Assembly (NCBI GenBank): GCA_002299005.1
Contig: DBMZ01000179.1
Coordinates: 1-18,402 of the forward strand
Direction of reading: 5' to 3'
Origin: Alphaproteobacteria bacterium UBA685
GTDB lineage: Bacteria > Pseudomonadota > Alphaproteobacteria > Puniceispirillales > Puniceispirillaceae
Length of the DNA stretch: 18,402 nt
The notes beneath the pieces are model-generated. The model saw only the letters and a program-made list of their open reading frames with translations. It did no database searches and was not told where the DNA came from. The position numbers and the translations under genes were made by a program. This document shows positions 1-6,435 of the stretch, piece after piece. The number at the start of each line of letters is the position of its first letter. Positions within the stretch are counted from its first letter, which is position 1.

Positions 1-27
1 CCAGCCGCAGAAGAGCAGGGCGCCTAA
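1..27 (+). CDS. rpsB: 30S ribosomal protein S2, C-terminal end (partial)
   Basis: Only the last eight codons and the stop are present. Frame 1 reads P-A-A-E-E-Q-G-A and ends in TAA at 25-27. The tail is too short to identify by itself. The call rests on position: it lies directly upstream of tsf on the same strand, and rpsB-tsf is one of the most conserved gene pairs in bacteria. A short acidic/alanine-rich tail also fits the variable C-terminal extensions of S2 in alphaproteobacteria. The stop codon lies inside a hairpin loop (11-42). Confidence 0.6.
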   Translation, partial: PAAEEQGA

Positions 28-42
28 TAGCGCCGCGCTCTT
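11..42 (+). other. Hairpin spanning the rpsB stop codon
   Basis: The left arm AAGAGC (11-16) and GGCGC (19-23) pairs with GCGCC (30-34) and GCTCTT (37-42). A 2x2 internal loop separates the two helices, and the apical loop is CTAATA (24-29). The rpsB stop codon at 25-27 lies in that loop. No U-tract follows, so this is not a classic terminator. It may be a 3'-end structure acting on the rpsB message together with the terminator just downstream. Its function is inferred. Confidence 0.45.
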
Positions 43-69
43 GCGATAAGGGCCGCACAATAATAATCA

Positions 70-111
70 GCGAGGCCAGATGAGTTTTATAATCTCATGG
101 CCTCGCTTTTT
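70..111 (+). terminator. Intrinsic terminator or attenuator between rpsB and tsf
   Basis: GCGAGGCC (70-77) pairs perfectly with GGCCTCGC (99-106). ATGAG (80-84) pairs with CTCAT (94-98) across a two-base bulge, closing a loop of about nine bases. Five T residues (107-111) follow directly. This is the standard rho-independent layout. E. coli is also known for partial termination between rpsB and tsf, so some read-through into tsf is plausible. I see no convincing separate tsf promoter between here and its ribosome-binding site. Confidence 0.8.
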
Positions 112-164
112 CACAGATTATGGCATGTCATCATTTTGATACTGCCACCGCACAACTTAAAAAT

Positions 165-169
165 AAGGA
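165..169 (+). promoter_or_regulatory. tsf ribosome-binding site that decides the start
   Basis: AAGGA at 165-169 lies 8 bases before ATG 178 but only 2 bases before the in-frame ATG 172. The spacing favours 178. A third in-frame ATG at 97 lies inside the upstream terminator stem and has no Shine-Dalgarno sequence, so it is not a credible start. Confidence 0.75.
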
Positions 170-177
170 ATATGACA

Positions 178-1098
178 ATGAGCGTGACAGCAGCACTTGT
201 TAAGGAATTGCGCGAAAAATCAGGCGCAGGCATGATGGATTGTAAAAAGGCTCTTGGTGAGACTAATGGTGATATGGATGCCGCGATTGACTGGCTCCGC
301 ACAAAAGGTCTAGCCGCCGCTGCCAAGAAGTCTGGCCGCGTTGCCGCTGAAGGCCTAGTTGCCGTGCATGTTGATGGCGCAAATGGCGCAATGATTGAGC
401 TAAACTCAGAAACTGATTTCGTATCACGTAATGATGAGTTCCAAGCATTCGCCGCGAAATTGGCTGAATTGGCGCTTGCCGCTGATGATTTGGATGCGCT
501 TAACGCGATGGATTACCCAGGCACAGGCCGCAATGTCGCAGAAGAGCTAACACAGAAAATCGCGACAATTGGCGAGAATATGACACTTCGTCGTATGACT
601 AAAGTATCAGTCTCAGAAGGGTCTATCGTACCTTACATGCATAACGCCGTCGCTGATGGTCTTGGCCGTATTGGTGTGCTTGTTGGTTTGCAGTCAGGTG
701 CCTCAGCAGATGCGCTAACAGGTCTTGGTAAGCAATTGGCCATGCACATCGCCGCAACTTCACCTGCCAGCTTGGCCGTTGAAGATCTAGACGCTGATTT
801 GGTTGCACGCGAGCGTGATGTTCTTATCGAGCAAGCCAAAGCCTCTGGTAAGCCGCAAGAAATCGCAGAAAAGATGGTCGAAGGCCGTATGCGCAAATAT
901 TATCAAGAAGTAGTCTTGCTTGAGCAGACTTTCGTTATTGATGGTGAAAGCCGCGTTGGCGATGTTGTCGCAAAAGCAGGCAAAGACGCCGGTGCTGATA
1001 TCGCGATGACAGCCTTTGCACAGTTCAATCTTGGTGCAGGTATCGAAAAAGAAGAAGCTGATTTTGCAGCAGAAGTTGCAGCGACTTTAGGTAACTAA
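178..1098 (+). CDS. tsf: Elongation factor Ts
   Basis: EF-Ts is the cytoplasmic guanine-nucleotide exchange factor that regenerates EF-Tu-GTP during translation elongation. The 306-residue protein starts [20 protein letters not shown], the typical N-terminal UBA-like domain that contacts EF-Tu. It continues with the family sequence MDCKKALGE and then [12 protein letters not shown], which holds the TDFV motif that destabilises the Mg2+ site of EF-Tu. The length is normal for alphaproteobacteria. The start at 178 is chosen from the AAGGA at 165-169; the open frame extends upstream to 97, but that extension crosses a terminator hairpin. The gene sits between two intrinsic terminators, one after rpsB and one right after tsf, so it probably depends on read-through from the rpsB promoter. 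Confidence 0.97.
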   Translation: MSVTAALVKELREKSGAGMMDCKKALGETNGDMDAAIDWLRTKGLAAAAKKSGRVAAEGLVAVHVDGANGAMIELNSETDFVSRNDEFQAFAAKLAELALAADDLDALNAMDYPGTGRNVAEELTQKIATIGENMTLRRMTKVSVSEGSIVPYMHNAVADGLGRIGVLVGLQSGASADALTGLGKQLAMHIAATSPASLAVEDLDADLVARERDVLIEQAKASGKPQEIAEKMVEGRMRKYYQEVVLLEQTFVIDGESRVGDVVAKAGKDAGADIAMTAFAQFNLGAGIEKEEADFAAEVAATLGN

Positions 1099-1124
1099 AA
1101 TCTGCGACAACAATAAGTGAGATA

Positions 1125-1162
1125 AACCAGCTATATAACCGATTATATGGCTGGTTTTTTTT
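1125..1162 (+). terminator. Strong intrinsic terminator after tsf
   Basis: The arms 1125-1138 and 1143-1156 form a 14-bp stem with a single G-U wobble and a four-base loop (CCGA, 1139-1142). It runs into eight consecutive T residues (1155-1162). This is a textbook rho-independent terminator. It should separate the rpsB-tsf block from pyrH and the envelope genes downstream. A small five-bp hairpin (GACCA...TGGTC, 1163-1178) follows; I give it no function. Confidence 0.92.
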
Positions 1163-1248
1163 GACCAAAGCTATGGTCTTATGGCGATAACATCGTTACA
1201 CTACTCAACAGTTTACCTTCTTGCTGGTTGTAAAGGACAAATTGACTT

Positions 1249-1989
1249 ATGACTTCTTCACCATCAAGCGACACCTATCATTATAAACGCGTTCTTCTGA
1301 AAATCTCTGGCGAATCTCTTATGGGGACGCAATCTTACGGGATTGATACAGAGATGGTGAATCGTGTGGCAGGCGAAATTGCCGATGTTATTGCGCAAGG
1401 AATTGAAGTGTGCCTTGTGATTGGCGGCGGTAATATCTTCCGCGGTGTCTCTGGCGCTGCTGCTGGTATGGAGCGTGCGACAGGTGACTATATGGGCATG
1501 CTGGCAACCGTCATGAACGCGCTTGCGATGCAAAACGCGCTTGAAAAGATTGAAGTGCCTGTGCGCGTGATGTCTGCGCTGCCTATCTCAGCCGTTTGTG
1601 AGCCTTATATTCGCCGGCGTGCTATGCGTCATATGGAAAAAGGCCGCGTTGTTATCTTTGCCGCAGGGACAGGTAACCCGTTCTTTACGACCGATACAGC
1701 CGCCGCATTGCGCGCCTCTGAGATGAATTGTGATGCGCTTTTAAAGGGCACCAGAGTTGATGGTGTCTATGATAGCGATCCTGAGAAAAATCCTGATGCC
1801 ACGCGTTATGATAGCTTGAATTATATGGAAGTATTGTCGCGTGATCTAAAGGTCATGGATGCGTCTGCTATATCGCTCGCACGTGAGAATTCTATTCCGA
1901 TTTTGGTCTTTTCAATCACTGAATCCGGTGGTTTTGATGCTGTGCTAAAGCATGAAGGGCCTTATACAATTGTTGAAGAACAAAACTAA
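1249..1989 (+). CDS. pyrH: UMP kinase
   Basis: PyrH phosphorylates UMP to UDP with ATP, feeding RNA, UDP-GlcNAc and hence peptidoglycan and lipid A synthesis. It is a hexameric amino-acid-kinase-fold enzyme, normally activated by GTP and inhibited by UTP. The 246-residue protein has the ATP-site motif KISGESL (18-24), the glycine-rich GGGNIFRG (59-66), the UMP-contacting region around D80 (ATGDYMG), and the conserved C-terminal stretch [17 protein letters not shown]. An AAAGGA at 1232-1237 lies 11 bases before the ATG. Because a strong terminator precedes it, a promoter is expected between 1160 and 1230. TTGACC at 1161-1166 with GATAAC at 1186-1191 is a weak candidate with a 19-base spacer. 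frr follows after 21 bases. Confidence 0.97.
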   Translation: MTSSPSSDTYHYKRVLLKISGESLMGTQSYGIDTEMVNRVAGEIADVIAQGIEVCLVIGGGNIFRGVSGAAAGMERATGDYMGMLATVMNALAMQNALEKIEVPVRVMSALPISAVCEPYIRRRAMRHMEKGRVVIFAAGTGNPFFTTDTAAALRASEMNCDALLKGTRVDGVYDSDPEKNPDATRYDSLNYMEVLSRDLKVMDASAISLARENSIPILVFSITESGGFDAVLKHEGPYTIVEEQN

Positions 1990-2010
1990 TATTCAATAGG
2001 GAGTTTTTAA

Positions 2011-2568
2011 ATGTCTAATCTTGATATGGACGATGTAAAGCGCCGCATGGATGCGTCCGTTGGCAATTTTGCGAATGAGCTAAGTGGTCTGCGCGCCGGC
2101 CGCGCGTCTACAGCGATGCTTGAGCCTGTGACAGTTGATGCCTATGGCGCGCGTATGCCGTTGAACCAAGTGGCAAATATCTCTGTGCCAGAGCCGCGTT
2201 TATTGACAGTGTCTGTATGGGATACAGGCCTTGTGGCGGCAACTGAGAAAGCCATTCGCGATTCAGGCCTTGGTCTAAATCCAATGGCAGAAGGCAATGT
2301 CATCCGCGTCGCTGTGCCAGATTTGTCTGAAGAGCGTCGCCGTGAACTTGTGAAGGTTGCGGGTAAATATGGCGAGGCCGCACGTATCGCTGTGCGTAAT
2401 ATTCGCCGTGATGCGATTGAAGTTGTCAGGAAAGACGAAAAAAGCTCAACTATCTCTGAAGATGAGCGCCATGGTTTTGAAGCGACAATCCAGAAAGCAA
2501 CGGATGAATTTATCGCCAAAGTCGACAGCATGCTTGCTGAAAAAGAAAAAGATATCACGCAGGTATAA
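2011..2568 (+). CDS. frr: Ribosome recycling factor
   Basis: RRF acts with EF-G to split the post-termination ribosome after peptide release. The 185-residue length is the family standard. Typical elements are visible: the N-terminal helix, LRAGRASTAMLE, the hinge/domain II sequences PLNQVANISVPEPR and VPDLSEERRREL, and the conserved basic VRNIRRDA helix in domain I. AGGGAG at 1998-2003 lies 7 bases before the ATG, a good ribosome-binding site. It follows pyrH by 21 bases and precedes uppS by 6, the classic pyrH-frr-uppS arrangement, so co-transcription is likely. Confidence 0.97.
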   Translation: MSNLDMDDVKRRMDASVGNFANELSGLRAGRASTAMLEPVTVDAYGARMPLNQVANISVPEPRLLTVSVWDTGLVAATEKAIRDSGLGLNPMAEGNVIRVAVPDLSEERRRELVKVAGKYGEAARIAVRNIRRDAIEVVRKDEKSSTISEDERHGFEATIQKATDEFIAKVDSMLAEKEKDITQV

Positions 2569-2574
2569 GCAAAG

Positions 2575-3282
2575 ATGTCTGCTAAGCATGTCGCAATTAT
2601 TATGGATGGCAACCGGCGTTGGGCAAAACAACGTCGGTTCGAGATCTTGCGCGGTCACTCGCAAGGCACCTCGACGCTCAAAACCATTGCCAGACATGCT
2701 TATGAAAATGGTGTGAGCCATTTATCTGTTTTTGCCTTCTCAACTGAAAATTGGCGTCGCCCTAAAGCTGAGGTGGCAGGCCTGATTGAGTTAATGAAGC
2801 GTTTTTTGATGCAAGATCTCGAAACGCTACAATCAGATAATGTCAAGTTAAGCGTGATAGGGGATTTGACACGCTTTGATGCGGAGCTTCAAGGGCTTTT
2901 TGAGACAGCGCAATCAGTTACCGCGCAAAATACAGGCTTGCATTTGACGATTGCGGTTAATTATGGCGGCCAGCAAGATTTCCTATCTGCGGTACAAAAA
3001 TTGCAAGAAGATGGCAAATCTGTTGAGACAATTGACGATGTGAAGGCGGCCATGCAAGCGTCATTCTTGCCGCCGGTAGATCTTCTCATTCGCACAGGCG
3101 GCGAGCAGCGTGTCTCGAACTTCCTACTATGGGATATCGCCTACGCAGAACTTCATTTTAGCGATAAATATTGGCCTGAATTTACAGCAGATGATTTTGA
3201 TAGAGCCTTGCATGATTTCGACAGCCGTGAGCGTCGCTTTGGTGGTGATGGTGCTGTAGATAAACTGGCCTCGAAGGCTTAA
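2575..3282 (+). CDS. uppS: Undecaprenyl diphosphate synthase (cis-prenyltransferase)
   Basis: UppS adds eight isopentenyl units in cis to farnesyl diphosphate, making the C55 carrier lipid for peptidoglycan and O-antigen. The 235-residue protein opens with HVAIIMDGNRRWAK. D11 in DGNRRW corresponds to the catalytic, Mg-binding Asp of the family. AFSTENW (54-60) and RTGGEQRVSNFLLW (173-186) are the other hallmark motifs; R173, R179 and S181 match the diphosphate-binding residues. There is no strong Shine-Dalgarno, and the start lies only 6 bases after the frr stop, so translational coupling is likely. It sits with dxr, which makes its isoprenoid precursors, two genes downstream. Confidence 0.96.
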   Translation: MSAKHVAIIMDGNRRWAKQRRFEILRGHSQGTSTLKTIARHAYENGVSHLSVFAFSTENWRRPKAEVAGLIELMKRFLMQDLETLQSDNVKLSVIGDLTRFDAELQGLFETAQSVTAQNTGLHLTIAVNYGGQQDFLSAVQKLQEDGKSVETIDDVKAAMQASFLPPVDLLIRTGGEQRVSNFLLWDIAYAELHFSDKYWPEFTADDFDRALHDFDSRERRFGGDGAVDKLASKA

Positions 3283-3291
3283 CGGGTAGTC

Positions 3292-4056
3292 TTGATTGTG
3301 ACAGAGCTAAAGCAACGCATTATTGGCGCCTTATATTTTATACCATTCATCATTGGGACAATTGCGGGCCAGCCCTATTTAGGCGTTACGATTGGCGCGC
3401 TTCAAGTCTTGATGGCTTATGAACTTGCAAAGCTGATAGGTAGCTCACAAAAAGCCGTCATTATGTTGGCCGCCTTATTTGTTCTGACGGCCCTATCTAG
3501 CCAGATTTCGGTCTTTGGCCTATCGCCCCTATTATTAAGCGCGCTGTTAACAGCTCTGTGCTTTGTGATTATCGTTGTGAAGGCGAGGTTTGCTATCGCA
3601 TTATTCGCTACGGCGGTCTTGCTATGCCTCTCAAATTTGAGCGTTCTTATCACGCTTCCAAACGCTGTGAGCCTTTTGGTATCTCTTTGCTTGATTGTCA
3701 CGGCTGTGGATATTGCGGCCTATTTTGTGGGGCGCGCTGTTGGCGGCAAGAAGCTTGCCCCGTCAATTAGCCCTGGCAAAACAATCTCTGGCGCGATTGG
3801 TGGGCTCATCGGTGCCATGCTAATGGCCTATATTGCCTCCCCCTACATCTCTGATATTTATCCTAATAGTCTGATTTTAGGTCTTGTTTTAGGGATTTTA
3901 GCCCAGGCAGGTGACCTCTATGAAAGTGCCTTTAAAAGACGGGTCGGTGTAAAGGATAGCTCGAACTTTATTCCGGGTCATGGCGGTTTTCTTGACAGGT
4001 TTGACGGTTATATTTTCATCATCCCACTTGTTGTGGCGATGATAGCAACAGCTTAG
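3292..4056 (+). CDS. cdsA: Phosphatidate cytidylyltransferase (CDP-diglyceride synthase)
   Basis: CdsA condenses phosphatidic acid with CTP to CDP-diacylglycerol, the precursor of all major phospholipids, in the inner membrane. The roughly 254-residue protein is strongly hydrophobic with about seven or eight membrane segments. It carries the full CDS signature at about 212-238: SAFKRRVGVKD followed by FIPGHGGFLDRFD. The preceding SPGKTISGAIGG is also conserved. The start is uncertain: TTG at 3292 gives the longest form and has GGG about 5 bases upstream, while GTG at 3298 would give a protein two residues shorter. No ATG fits. The gene begins 9 bases after uppS and is followed by dxr after 12 bases. 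Confidence 0.95.
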   Translation: MIVTELKQRIIGALYFIPFIIGTIAGQPYLGVTIGALQVLMAYELAKLIGSSQKAVIMLAALFVLTALSSQISVFGLSPLLLSALLTALCFVIIVVKARFAIALFATAVLLCLSNLSVLITLPNAVSLLVSLCLIVTAVDIAAYFVGRAVGGKKLAPSISPGKTISGAIGGLIGAMLMAYIASPYISDIYPNSLILGLVLGILAQAGDLYESAFKRRVGVKDSSNFIPGHGGFLDRFDGYIFIIPLVVAMIATA

Positions 4057-4068
4057 ATACAGGTTTTT

Positions 4069-5223
4069 ATGACACGCACGGTAACAATATTAGGCGGCAC
4101 CGGCACAATTGGCGACAATATGCTGGATTTATTGCGTCAGCATAAAGACACTGCCTCACTTTATGGCCTGTCAGCTTTTAATAATGTTGAAAAACTCATC
4201 CGCATTATCCAAGAATTCTCGCCAAAAGTGGTGGCTATACCGTCAATGCCTGAAGAGAGTGACCTGAAGAAAATCTGTGCTGAAAAGCAGATTGAATTGC
4301 TGATAGGTGAGGGTGCGATTGATGAGTTGGCGGCCCGCAAGGTTGGCCTTGTGGTTGGCGCTATTGTCGGGATGGCAGGGCTATCATCTGTGATGGCGGC
4401 GGTAAAAGCCGGCCAGACAATCGCGCTTGCCAATAAGGAATCATTGGTGGCGGCGGGGCATCTTGTTATGCCCGCATTGGGCCAATATGGCGCTAAGATA
4501 ATCCCCGTTGATTCAGAGCATAACGCTATTCATCAATGTTTGATGGGCCAAGAGCGGGATGCGGTCAAAATGATCACGCTCACAGCCTCTGGCGGGCCTT
4601 TTTTGCGTCTGTCATCTGATGAGATAAAGTCTGTCACCAAGGCAGATGCGCTTGCGCACCCCAATTGGGTTATGGGCGCGAAGGTCAGTATTGATAGTGC
4701 TAGCATGATGAATAAGGGGCTAGAATTGCTTGAGGCATCGCATCTATTTGGCGCGGCGCAAAAGCAATTATCGGCTGTAATTCATCCACAAAGCTTGGTG
4801 CATGGGTTTGTTGAATATCTTGATGGCTCAGTGATCGCACATTTGGCCTCAGCCGATATGAAATTGCCGCTTGGCTTTGCGCTTGGGCTTGAGACACGCA
4901 TTGAGACAGGCACGAAGCCACTGCGTTTAACCGAGATTGCCCAGCTTGATTTTATCGAGATTGATAGAGACAAATTCCCGTGCTTTGCGTTTGCCGAGCA
5001 AGTGATTGACGAAGGCCCCGAAAAAGCGATTATTTTGAATGCGGCGAATGAGATCGCCGTTGAGGCATTTTTGCATGACCAGATTGCGTTTCATCAAATC
5101 GCCACAATCGTTGGCAAAGCTCTTGATGATAAGAGCGACGGGGATGCCTCTTCCCTAGAGGGTGTGTTCGATCTTGATAAAAAGGCGCGTCTCTTGGCGC
5201 TGTCATATTGCCAAACTTTATAA
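4069..5223 (+). CDS. dxr: 1-deoxy-D-xylulose 5-phosphate reductoisomerase
   Basis: Dxr rearranges and reduces DXP to 2-C-methyl-D-erythritol 4-phosphate with NADPH, the committed step of the MEP isoprenoid pathway and the target of fosmidomycin. The 384-residue protein starts with a Rossmann motif, GGTGTIG (9-15), where the usual form is GSTGSIG. ANKESL (121-126) and PVDSEH (146-151) follow; D148 and E150 match the metal ligands, and E219 in MMNKGLE is the third. HPNWVMGAK (197-205) is the flexible active-site loop, with H197. All catalytic features are therefore present. AGG at 4061-4063 gives a short-spaced ribosome-binding site. The product feeds UppS, encoded just upstream. Confidence 0.97.
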   Translation: MTRTVTILGGTGTIGDNMLDLLRQHKDTASLYGLSAFNNVEKLIRIIQEFSPKVVAIPSMPEESDLKKICAEKQIELLIGEGAIDELAARKVGLVVGAIVGMAGLSSVMAAVKAGQTIALANKESLVAAGHLVMPALGQYGAKIIPVDSEHNAIHQCLMGQERDAVKMITLTASGGPFLRLSSDEIKSVTKADALAHPNWVMGAKVSIDSASMMNKGLELLEASHLFGAAQKQLSAVIHPQSLVHGFVEYLDGSVIAHLASADMKLPLGFALGLETRIETGTKPLRLTEIAQLDFIEIDRDKFPCFAFAEQVIDEGPEKAIILNAANEIAVEAFLHDQIAFHQIATIVGKALDDKSDGDASSLEGVFDLDKKARLLALSYCQTL

Positions 5224-5245
5224 ATTCTAGCCAAAGGGGCGTCTG

Positions 5246-6340
5246 ATGGAACAATTCGGTGTCTTGGTAAATATCTTGGCCTTGCTTGCCATGTTAACGC
5301 CGATTGTTTTCATTCATGAATTCGGCCATTACTATGTCGCGCGTAAAAATAATGTCGCGGTGGATGTGTTTTCTGTGGGCTTTGGCCCTGAATTATATCA
5401 CTGGATTGACAAGCATGGGACAAGATGGCGTATCGCAGCATTGCCACTTGGTGGTTATGTCAAAATGCGCGGTGATGCCAATGCCGCTAGTATGATGAGT
5501 GAATCATCGAGAGCGATTAAAGGCTCATTCGCCTCTGCTAGTCTTGGCGCACGCATGGCGATTGTGGCGGCGGGGCCAGCCACAAATTTCATCACGGGCA
5601 TTGTGCTATTTGCCTTCATCTATATGGCCGTTGGCAAGGTTGTGATGGCGCCTGTGGTCGGGCAAGTTGCGCCTGAATCACCTGCCGCGACTGCAGGCCT
5701 GCAAGCAGGGGACCTCATCACGCAAGTCAATGGCAATGCGATTGGTGACTTTTCAGGACTAAAAGGGATAGTCTCAGAAAACCCTAATAAAGAGCTGTTA
5801 TTCACCATAGATAGAGACGGCCAGAGCCTTTTCTTGCCTGTTATTCCTGAGGAGAAATGCTCTGAAGATTTGCGCCTTACCTATGGCTTCCTTGGTGTCC
5901 ATTCTGTTCAAGGTGAATTGCGCCAGTTAGGATTTGCGCAAAGTATTGGGCAGGGCTTTTCAGACACAATCACATTCTCGCAAGCAATGTTGCGCGGTAT
6001 TGGCCGCATGGTGACAGGCACGATGAATAGAGGCGAGATTGGTGGCCCTGTGAAGATTGCCCAAATAAGCGGTGATGCGGCGCGTGCTGGCTGGGTGCCG
6101 TTTGTGTTTCTTGCGGCCATTATCTCGCTTAATCTAGGGCTTGTGAATCTGTTGCCTATCCCTGCCTTAGATGGTGGTCATCTGATGCTATTTGCGGTTG
6201 AAGGTGTTATGAGGCGCCCACTTTCCGATAGGGTGCAATCGGCGCTTTTGCGCGGCGGTTCGGCCTTTTTGATGAGTGGGATGCTTCTGCTGATACTCTA
6301 TGATAGCTATTCTTCGCTGATGCCGACATTCTGTCCTTAA
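5246..6340 (+). CDS. rseP: Site-2 zinc metalloprotease RseP family
   Basis: This is an inner-membrane intramembrane protease that typically cleaves anti-sigma factors and remnant signal peptides. The 364-residue protein has HEFGH at 24-28 in the first membrane segment, the zinc-binding HExxH motif. A PDZ domain lies at about 131-198 (SPAATAGLQAGDLI). The second active-site motif NLLPIPALDGG (301-311) supplies the third zinc ligand, D309. A last hydrophobic segment spans about 340-352. A single PDZ domain is evident, whereas E. coli RseP has two; this is common in alphaproteobacteria. AAAGGGG (5233-5239) lies 6 bases before the ATG. Its place between dxr and bamA is the conserved one. No substrate gene is visible in the window. 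Confidence 0.95.
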   Translation: MEQFGVLVNILALLAMLTPIVFIHEFGHYYVARKNNVAVDVFSVGFGPELYHWIDKHGTRWRIAALPLGGYVKMRGDANAASMMSESSRAIKGSFASASLGARMAIVAAGPATNFITGIVLFAFIYMAVGKVVMAPVVGQVAPESPAATAGLQAGDLITQVNGNAIGDFSGLKGIVSENPNKELLFTIDRDGQSLFLPVIPEEKCSEDLRLTYGFLGVHSVQGELRQLGFAQSIGQGFSDTITFSQAMLRGIGRMVTGTMNRGEIGGPVKIAQISGDAARAGWVPFVFLAAIISLNLGLVNLLPIPALDGGHLMLFAVEGVMRRPLSDRVQSALLRGGSAFLMSGMLLLILYDSYSSLMPTFCP

Positions 6341-6435
6341 AAATCATGTCGTCTAAGCCAAAGATTGATTGTCGATTTGGTCAATATTTGCCATAGTAAG
6401 AGCCACAGTGATGTCTCAATGGGAGTGGCCTGACG

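Noticed and set aside
136..162. TTGATA and TTAAAA as a possible tsf promoter
   Set aside because: The spacer is only 15 bases, the -10 is poor, and the transcript would start at or inside the ribosome-binding site.
97..177. In-frame extension of tsf to an upstream ATG at 97, adding a hydrophobic 27-residue leader
   Set aside because: The ATG lies in the right arm of a terminator stem, has no Shine-Dalgarno sequence, and EF-Ts is cytoplasmic with a conserved N-terminus at 178.
2142..2612. 156-codon open frame on the minus strand over frr
   Set aside because: It is wholly antisense to a certain gene, has no family resemblance, and its Ser/Ala/Arg-rich composition is typical of a shadow frame.
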